The position numbers and the translations under genes are program-made. Below the pieces are notes generated by a model. That model was not told where the DNA came from, did no database searches, and saw only the letters and a program-made list of their open reading frames with translations. A DNA stretch of 64,000 bases from Shewanella loihica PV-4 (GTDB lineage Bacteria; Pseudomonadota; Gammaproteobacteria; Enterobacterales; Shewanellaceae), in contig NC_009092.1 of NCBI RefSeq assembly GCF_000016065.1, positions 4,216,001 to 4,280,000 on the forward strand. Direction: 5' to 3'. This document shows, piece after piece, positions 1-10,581 of this stretch; within the stretch, counting starts at the first letter, position 1; each line of letters starts with the position of its first letter.

Positions 1-6
1 TGCCAT
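1..6 (-). CDS. Start of a divergent gene running off the left edge
   Basis: On the minus strand an ATG lies at 6-4, preceded at a normal spacing by a GGAG ribosome binding site (16-13). Only two codons (Met-Ala) are inside the window, so the product cannot be identified. The gene would be divergent from plsB. Confidence 0.35.
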
Positions 7-329
7 AATCTGCTCCAATTCAAATCTCTGTTACAACCAATTGAGGCCAGTTTATCCACCATTTAACCGAAAGATAAGCGCATTAAATGCGAAAATAAGT
101 TCGATTTAATTGAAAGGTTTAGCAATCGGAGAAATTCGAATGAATGACAGAGATACGGCCAAGCCTCTCAGCCACTGGGGTTGGCGCACACCTAAGGCCG
201 ATGGGAGATAAAACTCGAGCCTGAGCGGCTGTGATCTCGGCTAACGGACGACGAGACAAATTAGGAACCCCTAACCATTTTCTGGTATTCTATGCCGTTA
301 TTAAACATGACTCCTATGCATAAAGAATA
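7..329. other. Intergenic region upstream of plsB
   Basis: About 320 bases between a probable divergent gene and plsB. No terminator hairpin and no LexA-type operator was seen. A 23-codon open frame at 140-211 (ATG, with GGAGA about 10 bases upstream, ending TAA) is the only notable content. It encodes a peptide with two tryptophans near its middle and could be chance. The plsB promoter should be here, but no convincing -35/-10 pair could be assigned by eye. Confidence 0.4.
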
Positions 330-2753
330 ATGTCCAAACAAGACTCTCTTTGGTTTAAATCCTTACGTTGGATCCAGAAGAAACTCGTGCACACCATAGT
401 AGTGCCTCAGGATCCCTTTGCCGATCTCAACCTGGATTCAGACAGACCCCTGGTCTATGTGATGAAGACAGAATCGATCAGTGACATCGCCGCACTGAGC
501 GAGGTAACCGACCGACTCGGCCTGCCCAGCCCCTATCAGCCGCTGGATGTCGAGGGTGAACAGGCACCGCGAGTCGTCTGTGTCGAAGGAGCCAAGCCGC
601 TATTAGGCGAACGCGAAGGCAACGAGTTTTACCTCGAAAGCTTCTCGCGCCTGCTGAGTGCCCACAAGAAACATCCTGAGCTGGATATTCAGCTGGTACC
701 CGTCAGCCTCTACTGGGGTCGCACCCCAGGCAAGGAAGATGACAGCATGAAGGCCGCGGTGCTGGAGCGTGAGAGCCCCACCTGGCTACGTAAGTGCCTG
801 ATGATCATCTTCCTCGGCCGCCACAACTTTGTGCAATTTTCCAATGCCATGTCACTGCGCTACATGGCCGACGAGCACGGCACCGACAAGCGCATCGCCC
901 AGAAGCTGGCGCGCGTGGCCAGGGTGCACTTCAGCCGTCAACGTAAGGTGATGACAGGCCCAGTACTGCCTAACCGCCAGAACCTGTTCCACGCGCTGCT
1001 GAAATCTGAGTCGATGAAGAAGGCGATTCTGGAAGAGGCTCAGAGCAAGAAGATCTCCGAGGCCAAGGCCCGCGAGACCGCCATGGAATACTTAGACGAG
1101 ATCGCCGCCGACTACTCAGACAGCCTGGTGCGTATCGCCGAGCGTTTCCTCACTTGGCTGTGGAACAAGCTCTACAAGGGGATCAACATCAAGGGCGCCG
1201 AGCAGATCCGTCAGCTGCACCACGACGGCCACGAGATCGTCTACGTGCCTTGTCATCGTAGCCACATGGACTACCTGCTGCTCTCATATATCCTCTATTA
1301 CCAAGGCATGGTACCGCCCCATATCGCCGCCGGTATTAACCTCAACTTCTGGCCCGCCGGCCCCATGTTCCGCCGCGGTGGCGCCTTCTTTATTCGTCGC
1401 AGTTTCCGCGGCAATAAGCTTTATACCGCGGTATTCCGTGAGTACCTGGATCAGCTGTTTGCCAAGGGCTATTCGGTGGAGTACTTCACCGAAGGTGGTC
1501 GCTCACGTACCGGTCGCCTGCTGGCGCCTAAGACGGGCATGATCGCCATGACGCTGAACAGCGTGCTGCGCGGTGTCGAGCGTCCCGTCACCCTGGTCCC
1601 TGTCTATCTGGGCTACGACCATGTGATGGAGGTAGCGACCTATCACAAAGAGCTGAGCGGTAAGAAGAAGCAGAAAGAATCTGTGTGGCAGGTGTTTGGT
1701 GCCATACGTAAGCTGGGCAACTTCGGCCAGGGCTATGTTAACTTCGGTGAGCCTATTACCCTGCATAGCTACCTCAACGAGCAGGTGCCCGAGTGGCGCG
1801 AAGAGCTGGCCCAGGATCCCGAGCAGAAGCCGAGCTGGCTGACCCCAGTGGTCAACACCCTGGCTAACCGCGTCATGACCCGCATCAACGATGCCGCCGC
1901 CGTCAGCTCTATTACCCTGACCAGTTTGGTATTGCTGGCCTCTGAGCAGAATGCCCTGCAGCGCAGTCAGCTTGAGAAGCAGCTGGATCTCTACCTGTCG
2001 CTACTCAAGAGCGTACCTTACACGGGTTACACCTCAGTGGTCGAAGGCGACGGTGCCAAGCTGATCGCCCAGGGGCTGGAGCTGAAGAAGCTCAAGCTGG
2101 ACAGCGACCCCCTGGGTGACATCATCTCCATCGATGAGAGCCTGGCGATTGCCATGACCTACTATCGCAATAACATCATCCACCTGTTGGTGATCCCATC
2201 CTTGATCGCCAGCTGCCTGACCCGCCAGGATGAATGTAGCCGCGACGAGATCATCGCCACGGTGAAAGATTTCTACCCGCTGCTGCAGGCCGAGCTGTTC
2301 ATGGGGATCGATAACCTCGAGACCTATGTAAATCAGCTGCTGGATCAGCTACTGGCCGAAGGCTTAATCGACGAAGACAAGCATTTCAGCGTCAAGCCAG
2401 ATGGCCTCAATCAGCTGTTACTGCTGGCCGGCACGATCAGCGAAACCATGCAGCGCTACGCCATCATCTTCAACCTGCTGGCGGCCTCGCCTAAGATTGA
2501 GCGCTCAGAGCTCGAGAGCGACAGCCACCAGCTGGCCCAGCGTCTGGGCGCGCTCCATGGCATCACTGCACCAGAGTTCTATGACAAGAAACTCTACGGC
2601 ACCCTGAGCGTCAAGCTCAAGGAGCTGGGTTACCTGGCCGATGACAGCCACAGTGAAGATGTTCAGCGTATCCGCACCCGGGCCAACAGCCTGCTAAGGA
2701 GCTCGGTTAGACAGACCATAGTCGACAGCGTCGCTGCGGAGCATCAAGCCTAA
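330..2753 (+). CDS. plsB: Glycerol-3-phosphate 1-O-acyltransferase PlsB
   Basis: This enzyme transfers an acyl chain from acyl-CoA or acyl-ACP to the sn-1 position of glycerol 3-phosphate, the first step of phospholipid synthesis, at the inner membrane. The 807-residue length equals that of the E. coli enzyme. The four acyltransferase blocks are visible: [10 protein letters not shown] near residue 307 (catalytic His and Asp), [10 protein letters not shown] near 350, [10 protein letters not shown] near 386 and [10 protein letters not shown] near 420. The stop overlaps the next start by one base (TAATG), so the permease gene is probably translationally coupled. The upstream ribosome binding site is weak. 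Family assignment is very secure. Confidence 0.96.
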   Translation: MSKQDSLWFKSLRWIQKKLVHTIVVPQDPFADLNLDSDRPLVYVMKTESISDIAALSEVTDRLGLPSPYQPLDVEGEQAPRVVCVEGAKPLLGEREGNEFYLESFSRLLSAHKKHPELDIQLVPVSLYWGRTPGKEDDSMKAAVLERESPTWLRKCLMIIFLGRHNFVQFSNAMSLRYMADEHGTDKRIAQKLARVARVHFSRQRKVMTGPVLPNRQNLFHALLKSESMKKAILEEAQSKKISEAKARETAMEYLDEIAADYSDSLVRIAERFLTWLWNKLYKGINIKGAEQIRQLHHDGHEIVYVPCHRSHMDYLLLSYILYYQGMVPPHIAAGINLNFWPAGPMFRRGGAFFIRRSFRGNKLYTAVFREYLDQLFAKGYSVEYFTEGGRSRTGRLLAPKTGMIAMTLNSVLRGVERPVTLVPVYLGYDHVMEVATYHKELSGKKKQKESVWQVFGAIRKLGNFGQGYVNFGEPITLHSYLNEQVPEWREELAQDPEQKPSWLTPVVNTLANRVMTRINDAAAVSSITLTSLVLLASEQNALQRSQLEKQLDLYLSLLKSVPYTGYTSVVEGDGAKLIAQGLELKKLKLDSDPLGDIISIDESLAIAMTYYRNNIIHLLVIPSLIASCLTRQDECSRDEIIATVKDFYPLLQAELFMGIDNLETYVNQLLDQLLAEGLIDEDKHFSVKPDGLNQLLLLAGTISETMQRYAIIFNLLAASPKIERSELESDSHQLAQRLGALHGITAPEFYDKKLYGTLSVKLKELGYLADDSHSEDVQRIRTRANSLLRSSVRQTIVDSVAAEHQA

Positions 2754-4009
2754 TGGCCAATCATATGAATGCGGCCAAGCACAAGGCCTCGGGTAAGTCG
2801 CTGCTGGGCGGCGCCATGATCATCGCAGGTACGGCCGTGGGCGCAGGGATGTTCTCCCTGCCTGTGGTCGGCGCCGGCATGTGGTTTAGCTACTCTGTAC
2901 TCATGATGCTGGGCGTCTGGTTCTGCATGCTGGTCTCTGGCCTGCTGCTACTGGAGACCAACCTGCACTATGAGCCGGGTGCCAGCTTCGATACCCTCAC
3001 CCGGGATACCCTGGGTAACTTCTGGCGTATCGTCAACGGCCTCTCTATCGCCTTCGTGCTCTATATTCTGGCCTATGCCTATATCAGTGGCGGCGGCTCT
3101 ATCGTCAACCACAGCCTAAGTAGCTTAGGGGTAGAGCTGCCCCAGAGTTTCGCCGGCCTGGTGTTTGCGGTTGGCCTGGCGATTATCGTCTTTATCAGCA
3201 CCAAGGCGGTGGATCGCATCACCACCATCATGCTGGGCGGGATGATCATCACCTTCTTCCTCGCCATAGGGAATCTGCTTATCGAGGTGGAACCCGCCAA
3301 GCTGTTCGTGCCCGATGGTGAGGCCAATTATCTGCCCTATATGCTGGCCGCCATCCCCTTCGGTCTGGTGAGTTTCGGCTATCACGGCAACGTCCCCAGC
3401 CTGGTAAAATACTATGGCAAGGACCCAGGCACTATCGTCAAGGCGATCACCTTAGGTACCCTCATCGCCTTCGTGATCTACCTGTGCTGGCTGGTCGCTA
3501 CCATGGGGAACATCACTCGCAGCGGCTTCGTCGAGGTGATTGCCCAGGGCGGTAACATGGGCGTGCTGGTTGCGGCGCTCTCGGATGTGATGGCCAGCGA
3601 CTGGCTGACCACAATGCTGACCCTGTTTGCCAACCTGGCGGTCGCCTCCTCCTTCCTCGGGGTGACCCTGGGGCTGTTCGACTATCTCGCCGACCTGTTT
3701 GGCTTCGATGAGTCGCGCACCGGACGCCTCAAGACGGCGGCAGTGACCTTCCTGCCACCAACTGTGTTAGGTCTGCTGTTCCCCAACGGCTTTTTGATCG
3801 CCATTGGCTTTGCCGCCCTGGCCGCCACCGTATGGGCTGCCATAGTGCCGGCCCTGATGGCCTATCGCGCCAGACAGATGTTCCCAGACAGCCAGAGTTT
3901 CAGGGTGCCAGGCGGCACTGTGGTGATCGCCATAGTGATCTTCTACGGCCTGTTGACCGCGGCCTGCCACCTGCTTGCCATGGCAGACCTGCTACCCATG
4001 TACGGCTAG
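2753..4009 (+). CDS. Aromatic amino acid permease (TyrP/Mtr family)
   Basis: A 418-residue inner membrane protein with about eleven hydrophobic segments. The N-terminus has the family signature GGAMIIAGTAVGAGMFSLP near residues 20-38, which is typical of the hydroxy/aromatic amino acid permeases TyrP, Mtr and TnaB. These take up tyrosine or tryptophan by proton symport. Substrate choice between tyrosine and tryptophan cannot be read from sequence alone. The start overlaps the plsB stop by one base, and a rho-independent terminator follows, so the two genes form a short operon with no obvious functional link. Confidence 0.88.
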   Translation: MANHMNAAKHKASGKSLLGGAMIIAGTAVGAGMFSLPVVGAGMWFSYSVLMMLGVWFCMLVSGLLLLETNLHYEPGASFDTLTRDTLGNFWRIVNGLSIAFVLYILAYAYISGGGSIVNHSLSSLGVELPQSFAGLVFAVGLAIIVFISTKAVDRITTIMLGGMIITFFLAIGNLLIEVEPAKLFVPDGEANYLPYMLAAIPFGLVSFGYHGNVPSLVKYYGKDPGTIVKAITLGTLIAFVIYLCWLVATMGNITRSGFVEVIAQGGNMGVLVAALSDVMASDWLTTMLTLFANLAVASSFLGVTLGLFDYLADLFGFDESRTGRLKTAAVTFLPPTVLGLLFPNGFLIAIGFAALAATVWAAIVPALMAYRARQMFPDSQSFRVPGGTVVIAIVIFYGLLTAACHLLAMADLLPMYG

Positions 4010-4033
4010 CCTAAGGGGTTATCTCTTAAGCAG

Positions 4034-4060
4034 AAAAAGGCGCTCGATGGGCGCCTTTTT
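4034..4060 (+). terminator. Rho-independent terminator after the permease gene
   Basis: Inverted repeat AAGGCGC / GCGCCTT with a short loop followed by a T run. The A run on the other side means it could also stop transcription of the convergent globin gene. Confidence 0.85.
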
Positions 4061-4078
4061 CTTTATTAAAGTCACAAA

Positions 4079-4492
4079 TTACCTGTCCAGCAGCGGCTTC
4101 ATGGTATCGGCCACCAGATGGATCACCGCCACCCAGGCCTCGCGCACCTCGCGGGTGTAAGCCTCTCCCAGGCCTGTCTTCAGGGTATAAAGCAGGGCGT
4201 TACCCACAGGGGTAAAGTGGGATTGCCTGACGCCATAGGCTTGGTGCCTTCGCGCCAGCTCATGCAGCTGAGGCACCAAGGCGTCGAGATCTGTCAGTCC
4301 CTCTACCGCCGCCTTCAACATGGCCATCAACTTACGTCCCTGAGACCGAATATCCTGCTTGAACAGTGGCCGCAGATTGGGGTCTATCTGAAACAGGGCA
4401 TCGTAAAAAACTGCCGCCGCCTGCTCGCTGATCGGCTCGACCTGTTTAAATGAGGTTTGTACAAGATCTATCTGGGTGGACGTCAGGCTCAT
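4079..4492 (-). CDS. Single-domain globin
   Basis: A 137-residue haem globin related to the N-terminal domain of flavohaemoglobins and to Vitreoscilla-type haemoglobin. Visible features are the helix C/E region LRPLFKQDI and the helix F stretch LARRHQAYGV with the likely proximal histidine, followed by the usual G/H helices. No reductase domain is present, so oxygen or NO binding would need a separate reductant. The ATG at 4492 is chosen because GAGGGAG lies just upstream; the upstream in-frame ATG at 4561 would add 23 residues with no globin similarity. Role in NO or oxygen handling is inferred from the family. Confidence 0.85.
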   Translation of the reverse strand: MSLTSTQIDLVQTSFKQVEPISEQAAAVFYDALFQIDPNLRPLFKQDIRSQGRKLMAMLKAAVEGLTDLDALVPQLHELARRHQAYGVRQSHFTPVGNALLYTLKTGLGEAYTREVREAWVAVIHLVADTMKPLLDR

Positions 4493-4652
4493 CGAAACTC
4501 CCTCTTCTGAATAACTCTCTCTTCGCAATAACTCTCCCCACAGCATAGACATAAATGGCAAAACAGGCTTAACTAAATTGATATCACGACAGATTTTTCA
4601 TTAGGGAAGGTGCGAACAAGTCGTCGCACCTTCCTTAACAAAGGACTCAAAG

Positions 4653-5432
4653 ATGAAGATTACTAGCTATCAACATGGCGACCCCTGTTGGATCGAACTG
4701 GCCAGTCACGAGGCCGCCTCGGGTAAACATTTCTACAGCGCGCTGTTTGACTGGCAGCTCAAGGATATGCCGATCCCCGATGGTGTCTACACCATGTTTG
4801 CCATCGAAGATGACGACATAGGGGCCATGTATCAGCTGCCGCAAAATATGATCGACGACAAGGTGCCGACCCACTGGAGCATCTACTTCGCCGTCGATGA
4901 TCTCGAGGCCAGCCTGGAGGCTGTTATAGCTAACGGTGGCCAGGTGATCCTAGGCCCTCACAGCGTGGGCGATGCGGGCAAGATGGCCCAATGCCTGGAT
5001 CCCGAAGGCGCCAGCTTCTCCCTCTGGCAGGCCGGCGCCCATATCGGCTCTATGCGCATGGGCGAGGCTAACACCCTCTGCTGGGCCGAACTCTGCTGTC
5101 GCGATACCGCCAAGGCCCAGGCCTTCTACACTAAAGTTATGGGCTGGCAGGTGCGTGAGTCGCAGATGGAAGACTTCACTTATTATGAATGGCTCCAGGG
5201 GGAGCGCGCCGTCGGTGGCATGATGGCCATGACCGAGGAGTGGGGCGATATGCCACCACACTGGATGCCCTACATCATGGTAGATAACTGCGATGCCACG
5301 GTCGCCAAGGCTACAGAGATAGGCGGTCAGGTGTGTGTGCCGCCGACGGATATCCCCGAGGTGGGACGCTTCTCTGTGATCAACGACCCTCAAGGCGGCA
5401 CACTGTCAGTCATAAGACTCAACATGACCTAA
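4653..5432 (+). CDS. Two-domain VOC (glyoxalase/bleomycin-resistance fold) protein
   Basis: A 259-residue protein made of two VOC modules, about residues 1-120 and 128-255. Each begins with a segment of the type CWIELASHE or CWAELCCRD and ends with DPEGASFSLWQ or DPQGGTLSVIR. VOC proteins bind a metal and act on small molecules (lyase, dioxygenase or resistance functions). The substrate is not predictable here. It lies alone between the divergent globin gene and a small lipoprotein gene, so context does not help. Confidence 0.8.
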   Translation: MKITSYQHGDPCWIELASHEAASGKHFYSALFDWQLKDMPIPDGVYTMFAIEDDDIGAMYQLPQNMIDDKVPTHWSIYFAVDDLEASLEAVIANGGQVILGPHSVGDAGKMAQCLDPEGASFSLWQAGAHIGSMRMGEANTLCWAELCCRDTAKAQAFYTKVMGWQVRESQMEDFTYYEWLQGERAVGGMMAMTEEWGDMPPHWMPYIMVDNCDATVAKATEIGGQVCVPPTDIPEVGRFSVINDPQGGTLSVIRLNMT

Positions 5433-5512
5433 ATCTCTAGTAGTAAAGCGCTAATCTTGAGTCGGGATAGGGATCAAGCATTGTTTTAACCCTTTGTTTT
5501 GGTTAGGTTCGT

Positions 5513-5540
5513 AACATTGCGAATTTATTTTGGCAATGTT
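5513..5540. promoter_or_regulatory. Inverted repeat upstream of a small lipoprotein gene
   Basis: AACATTGC and GCAATGTT form an 8-bp inverted repeat with a 12-base AT-rich spacer, 28 bases before the start of the lipoprotein gene. It could be an operator. There is no known regulator match, so this is tentative. Confidence 0.3.
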
Positions 5541-5567
5541 GTTAACTACTAATCAGGGATGTAAACC

Positions 5568-5744
5568 ATGCTTAAAAAATGGATGCCTATCATGGCGACG
5601 ACTCTCGTTATAGGCCTTAGCGGTTGTGCGTCAACCCAAGAGTCTGATACAGAAACCACTGCCGACAACGGCAGCACCAAGGCTAGCCAGCAGTGTAAGA
5701 AAGTACGCTCAACCGGCTCCAACATCGGCCGTTGTCAGAAATAA
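5568..5744 (+). CDS. Small lipoprotein, 58 residues
   Basis: A short gene starting at ATG 5568. The N-terminus has two lysines, a hydrophobic stretch and the lipobox LSGC with the acylated cysteine at residue 20. The mature peptide is about 39 residues, Ser/Thr-rich, with two further cysteines (residues 43 and 56) near a basic C-terminus, which could form a disulfide. A strong terminator follows directly. No function is known to me; small exported lipoproteins of this kind are common in Shewanella. The complete lipobox, the start and the terminator make this a credible gene despite its size. Confidence 0.75.
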   Translation: MLKKWMPIMATTLVIGLSGCASTQESDTETTADNGSTKASQQCKKVRSTGSNIGRCQK

Positions 5745-5759
5745 CGGTTACCAGATAGA

Positions 5760-5791
5760 AAAAAAGCACTGCGATTGCAGTGCTTTTTTTT
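5760..5791. terminator. Bidirectional rho-independent terminator
   Basis: AAAAGCACTGC / GCAGTGCTTTT inverted repeat with a GATT loop, flanked by A and T runs. It can end both the small lipoprotein gene and the convergent copper efflux operon. Confidence 0.9.
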
Positions 5792-5816
5792 GTACCTAAA
5801 CTAATCAATATCCGAA

Positions 5817-8800
5817 TCAAGCCTCGGCAGAGTGCTTGAGGCGACGTCCATAGATCAGCAAATAGAGGGCCGGCAGCACAAACAGCGACAGCAGCGGCGC
5901 TGTGATCATGCCGCCCACCATAGGCGCGGCAATTTTTTGCATCACATCATTACCCGAGCCTGCACCCCACATGATGGGCAAGAGGCCGAAGAAGATGGTC
6001 GCTACCGTCATCGCCTTGGGACGAATACGCATCACGGCGCCTTCTATCAGGGCCTCCTTGAGATCCGCCACATACTCGTAGCCGCCGGTGTCTTTACGGT
6101 GCTTGATGGCATTATTGAGATAGACCAGCATCACCACCCCAAACTCCGCCGCCACCCCGGCCAGCGCGATCATCCCCACCGCCACCGCCACCGACATGTT
6201 GAAGTCCAGCGCGAACAGCAACCAGGTGCTGCCCACCAAGGCGAAAGGCAGACTCAACATGATGATAGAGGCCTGAAGCGGCGAGCCGAAGGTCATCATC
6301 AGCAGGATGAAGATCACCCCAAGTGCCATAGGGATCACCTTCTTCAGCTTGGCATCGACCCGCTGCATATACTCATACTGGCCGGCGAAACTGTAGCTAT
6401 ATCTCGGTGGCACCTTGAGCTGCTGATCCAGCGCCGACTTAGCCTCATCGATATACTCACCGATCGAGGTGTTTTGAATATCCACAAACACCCAGGAGAT
6501 CAGGCGGCCGTTCTCACTCTTGAGCATAGGCGCGCCGTCGGTGATCTCGATATCGGCCAGGTTGCGCAGCGGCAGATAGTGACCTGACTTAGTGATCACC
6601 GGCAGCTCCCTGAGCTTCTCGATATTGTCCCTCAGCGCCCGCGGATAACGCAGGTTGATCGGGTAACGCTCGGCCCCCTGAATCGACTCGCCGATATCCA
6701 TGCCGCCGATGGCGTAACGCACCACATCCTGAATGTCGGTCAGCGTCATGCCGTAGCGTGAGGCCACATCCAGCTTAGGCGTTATATCCACGTAACGGCC
6801 ACCGCCCACCCGCTCGGCGTAGGCCGACTTGGTGTTGGGTAGCTGGCTGAGGATCGCCTCGATATCGGCCCCCACTTTCTGCAGCTCGTTGACGTCGGCG
6901 CCGGTGATCTTGATCCCCACAGGGGTCTTGATACCGGTAGAGAGCATGTCGATACGCGTCTTGATCGGCTGCACCCAGGCGTTCGTCAAGCCAGGCACCT
7001 TGACCGTCTTCTGTAGCTGATCGATCACCCCTTGGAGATCCACACCTTCACGCCACTCCTCTCTGGGCTTGAGCATGATGGTAGTCTCCAGCATGGTGAG
7101 CGGCGCGGGGTCGGTCGCCGTCTCGGCGCGTCCCACCTTACCGAAGACCCGCTTCACCTCGGGCACCGTCTTGATCAGCCTGTCTGTCTGTTGCAGCACC
7201 TCGGCTGCCTTACTGGCGCTAATGCCAGGCAGGGCCGTCGGCATGTAGAGCAGATCCCCCTCCTCCAGCTCGGGCATGAACTCGCTGCCCATCTTGGTCA
7301 CAGGATACCAGGCGCTGCCCAGGGCGATCACCGCCAGCATCAGGGTGATCTTGGGGAAGCGCAGCACCATATTGAGCGCCGGCTTATAGAGGGCAATCAA
7401 CACCCGGCTGATGGGATTGCTGGTCTCCTTGGGGATCTTGCCGCGAATAAAGTAGCCCATCAGGATAGGCACTAAGGTGATCGACAGAATCGCCGCCGCG
7501 GCCATGGCAAAGGTCTTGGTGTAGGCCAGCGGGCTAAACAAACGTCCCTCCTGAGCCTCCAAGGCAAACACGGGTACGAAGCTCAGGGTGATGATCAACA
7601 GCGAGAAGAACAGCGCCGGGCCCACCTCGATGGAGGCCTTGGCGACGATATGCCAGTGCTCCTTGTTGTCCGGATCCCTGCGGTACTCATCCTTAAAGTG
7701 CTCCAGATGCTTGTGCATGTTCTCGATCATCACGATGGCACCATCCACCACGGCGCCGATGGCGATGGCGATACCGCCCAAGCTCATGATGTTGGCGTTC
7801 ACCCCCATCTTATTCATCACGATGAAGGCGATCAGAATCGACAGCGGAAGGGTGATCACCGCAACCAGGGTCGAGCGGGCATGCAGCAGGAACAGCAGAC
7901 ACACCAGGCCCACCACCAGCATCTCTTCGATCACCTTGTGGAACAGGTTGTCCACCGACTTGTTGATCAGCTCAGATCTGTCATAGGTGGGGATGATCTC
8001 CACCCCTTGTGGCAGACCCGCCTTGAGCTGCTCCAGCTTAGCCTTGACCGCGTCTATGGTGGCCAGGGCGTTTTCACCATAGCGCATCACGATAATGCCG
8101 CCGACCACCTCGCCTTCACCATCGAGCTCGGCAATACCGCGCCGTGAGGCAGGCCCCTTGCGCACGGTCGCCACATCTTTGAGTAGCAGCGCGGTGCCAG
8201 AAGGACTGGTGACCCCCAGAGGGATCTCCCTGAAGTCATCCAGCGTCTGACGATAGCCCTTGGCGCGCACCATATATTCGGCCTCGGCCATCTCGATCAC
8301 TGAGCCGCCCGCCTCGGTATTGGACTTGTTGATGGCGTTCTTCACCGCAGCGATATCCAGCTTATAGATAGCCAGCTTGTCGGGCTCGATCACTATCTGA
8401 TAGGTCTGCTCCATGCCGCCGACGGTCGCCACCTCGGATACCCCGGCCACGCTCTGTAGCTCTAGCTTGAGATACCAGTCCTGCAGGCTCTTGAGCTGTG
8501 AGAGATCCAGGTTACCCGAGCGATCCACCAAGGCATATTCATAGATCCAGCCGACACCCGATGCGTCTGGCCCCAGCGATGGCTGAAGCCCTTGGGGCAA
8601 GCGGCTGCTAACCTGGCTCAGGTATTCCAGCACCCGTGACCGCGCCCAGTAGATATCTGTGCCATCTTCGAAGATCACATAGACATAGGAGTCACCGAAG
8701 AAGGAGTAACCCCGCACTGTCTTGGCACCGGGTACCGCCAACATGGCGGTCGACAGAGGGTAGGTCACCTGCTCTTCCACCAGCTTAGGCGCCTGACCTG

Positions 8801-8960
8801 GATAAGGCGTCTTGATGATCACCTGCACGTCCGACAGATCCGGCAGCGCATCCAAAGGCGTCTTTCTCAGCTCCTGCACGCCCCAGACGGTGATCATCAG
8901 TGCGATGATCAACACCATCAATCGCTGGGCGATGGAGGCCTCGATAATTTTCTTTAACAT
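5817..8960 (-). CDS. cusA: Heavy-metal efflux RND permease, CusA/SilA type
   Basis: A 1047-residue inner membrane pump of the HME-RND family that exports monovalent copper or silver from periplasm or cytoplasm through a tripartite channel. Twelve membrane segments are arranged as usual, with TM1 at the N-terminus and two large periplasmic loops. Family markers are LDALPDLSDVQV near residue 35 and the TM4 proton-relay motif GAVVDGAIVMIEN near residue 403. It lies 8 bases downstream of the adaptor gene in the same operon. No outer membrane factor (CusC) gene is in the operon, so a TolC-type protein from elsewhere is probably used. Cu/Ag rather than Co/Zn/Cd specificity is inferred from the metal-binding neighbours. 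Confidence 0.93.
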   Translation of the reverse strand: MLKKIIEASIAQRLMVLIIALMITVWGVQELRKTPLDALPDLSDVQVIIKTPYPGQAPKLVEEQVTYPLSTAMLAVPGAKTVRGYSFFGDSYVYVIFEDGTDIYWARSRVLEYLSQVSSRLPQGLQPSLGPDASGVGWIYEYALVDRSGNLDLSQLKSLQDWYLKLELQSVAGVSEVATVGGMEQTYQIVIEPDKLAIYKLDIAAVKNAINKSNTEAGGSVIEMAEAEYMVRAKGYRQTLDDFREIPLGVTSPSGTALLLKDVATVRKGPASRRGIAELDGEGEVVGGIIVMRYGENALATIDAVKAKLEQLKAGLPQGVEIIPTYDRSELINKSVDNLFHKVIEEMLVVGLVCLLFLLHARSTLVAVITLPLSILIAFIVMNKMGVNANIMSLGGIAIAIGAVVDGAIVMIENMHKHLEHFKDEYRRDPDNKEHWHIVAKASIEVGPALFFSLLIITLSFVPVFALEAQEGRLFSPLAYTKTFAMAAAAILSITLVPILMGYFIRGKIPKETSNPISRVLIALYKPALNMVLRFPKITLMLAVIALGSAWYPVTKMGSEFMPELEEGDLLYMPTALPGISASKAAEVLQQTDRLIKTVPEVKRVFGKVGRAETATDPAPLTMLETTIMLKPREEWREGVDLQGVIDQLQKTVKVPGLTNAWVQPIKTRIDMLSTGIKTPVGIKITGADVNELQKVGADIEAILSQLPNTKSAYAERVGGGRYVDITPKLDVASRYGMTLTDIQDVVRYAIGGMDIGESIQGAERYPINLRYPRALRDNIEKLRELPVITKSGHYLPLRNLADIEITDGAPMLKSENGRLISWVFVDIQNTSIGEYIDEAKSALDQQLKVPPRYSYSFAGQYEYMQRVDAKLKKVIPMALGVIFILLMMTFGSPLQASIIMLSLPFALVGSTWLLFALDFNMSVAVAVGMIALAGVAAEFGVVMLVYLNNAIKHRKDTGGYEYVADLKEALIEGAVMRIRPKAMTVATIFFGLLPIMWGAGSGNDVMQKIAAPMVGGMITAPLLSLFVLPALYLLIYGRRLKHSAEA

Positions 8961-8968
8961 AGCGCCCC

Positions 8969-10558
8969 CTAGTGCTGATGACCGCTGCTAAGACGCATCA
9001 GGCTGCCCTTCAGGCTCGCCTCTGAATCGAGTAGGAACTGACCCGAGGTCACCACCTGTTCGCCTTCCTCGATGCCGCTTAAGATCTCCGCCTTGCCCTG
9101 AGACATCATGCCGACGGTGACCTTGCGGGCCAGGAAGCTGCCGTCACCCTGCTTGACGATGACACGGTTCTCTTTACCCGTCTGGATCAGGGCTTCCTGC
9201 GGGATCACCAGCACATCCTCATTCGGGCCGCCGTAGATCTCTATCTTGGCCAGGGTATTGGGGCGCAGTGCCACCTCATTGTTGGCCAGCACGATACGCA
9301 CCCTCAGGCTACGGGTCACGGGATCCAGCTCGGGATAGATGTAATCGATCTTACCCTCGATCCCCTTAAGGTCCATGGCGGGCACTGAAACTTCTGTGGG
9401 TTGGCCTATCGCCAGCCAGCTCTGTTCATTCTCGAACACGTCGGCGATCACCCACACCTTAGAGAGATCCACCACAGACATCACCTCTGTGGCGGGTTGA
9501 ATATACATGCCGTCACGCACCGACAGCGCCTTAACGATACCATCGGCCTTGGCATAGAAAGGCACCCGGTACTGGGTCTGCTTGCTCTTGGCCAGCTGTT
9601 TGATCTGGGCCTGATTCATCCCCAGCAGCTCGAGGCGCAGTCCCGCCTTGCGCACCAGATCCTGGTAGTTGCGGCTATCCTTAGAGCTCTGCAGGCTGCT
9701 CAGCGCCAGCAGGTAATCGTCCTGGGCGTTGATCAGATCCGGCGAGTAGATCTCATACAAGAGCTGCCCCTTGGAGATCTTGTCACCCACTGAGGTGATG
9801 GCCAGCTTCTCTATCCAGCCGTTGACCCTGGCGTGCACATGGTTGATCTGACTCTCGTCATAACCTATCTGGCCTACGGTCTGGACAAACTTCCATAGGG
9901 TATCTTTCTCCGCCTTGGCGACCTTAAGTGCCAGGGCTTGCTGCATGCTGCCGGAGACATCTATCTCTATCTGTTGGGTATCTGCCGACATCTCCACCTT
10001 TTCCAGGTTCATGCCGCAGATAGGACAGGTACCGGGCACATCGCTGACAATATGGGCGTGCATGGGGCAGACATATTTGATCGACGGCTCGCCGTTGAGC
10101 GGCGCGGGCTTGGCCTGGGCCAGGGGATCGTGTTGGCTGTGATCCATCTCGGGCTCAACCTTAGTACTGGTCGACTCCTCTTCCTCTTCGGCCACCAGGA
10201 ACATGTTGCACTTAGGGCAACGGCTGCCGGGCTCATGGCTGGTCACCTCAGGGTGCATGGGGCAGACGTAGGTCACCTCATGGCCTGCCGTTAAACTTGT
10301 CTCGCTTGCATCGGTTTCCTGCTCGACCAGGAACATGTTGCACTTGGGGCAACGACTGCCCGGCTCATGGCTGGTCTCCTCAGGGTGCATTGGGCAGGCA
10401 TAGGTCTTCTCCCCGGCCTGATGCACATGGGCTTCATGGCCCTGGCTTGCCTTGGCCTCAAGCGCCTGGGTATGACCCAACTGCGGGGTCGCCACCATAA
10501 ATAGACTCAAAAGATAAGCGAGCTTTTGGCCTCTGTTTTTCGAATTTACCTGACTCAT
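8969..10558 (-). CDS. cusB: Heavy-metal efflux RND adaptor (CusB type) with three N-terminal metal-binding modules
   Basis: A 529-residue periplasmic membrane-fusion protein. After a signal segment (residues 12-32) come three copies of a Cys/His module of the form CPMH...CPxC.M at about residues 55-78, 99-122 and 164-186. The first two are near-identical duplicates; the third differs (CPMHAH, CPICGM). The rest is a standard HlyD/CusB body with hairpin, lipoyl and beta-barrel parts. CusB-type proteins usually carry no more than one or two such modules, so three is a notable expansion. The modules probably load copper or silver onto the pump. It sits between the pump gene and the small three-module protein. 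Confidence 0.92.
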   Translation of the reverse strand: MSQVNSKNRGQKLAYLLSLFMVATPQLGHTQALEAKASQGHEAHVHQAGEKTYACPMHPEETSHEPGSRCPKCNMFLVEQETDASETSLTAGHEVTYVCPMHPEVTSHEPGSRCPKCNMFLVAEEEEESTSTKVEPEMDHSQHDPLAQAKPAPLNGEPSIKYVCPMHAHIVSDVPGTCPICGMNLEKVEMSADTQQIEIDVSGSMQQALALKVAKAEKDTLWKFVQTVGQIGYDESQINHVHARVNGWIEKLAITSVGDKISKGQLLYEIYSPDLINAQDDYLLALSSLQSSKDSRNYQDLVRKAGLRLELLGMNQAQIKQLAKSKQTQYRVPFYAKADGIVKALSVRDGMYIQPATEVMSVVDLSKVWVIADVFENEQSWLAIGQPTEVSVPAMDLKGIEGKIDYIYPELDPVTRSLRVRIVLANNEVALRPNTLAKIEIYGGPNEDVLVIPQEALIQTGKENRVIVKQGDGSFLARKVTVGMMSQGKAEILSGIEEGEQVVTSGQFLLDSEASLKGSLMRLSSGHQH

Positions 10559-10581
10559 AATGCCTCATCTCCACTCATGTA

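Noticed and set aside
5832..6587. Long open frame opposite cusA
   Set aside because: His/Arg/Gln-rich translation typical of the antisense frame of a GC-rich gene; the minus-strand gene is clearly real.
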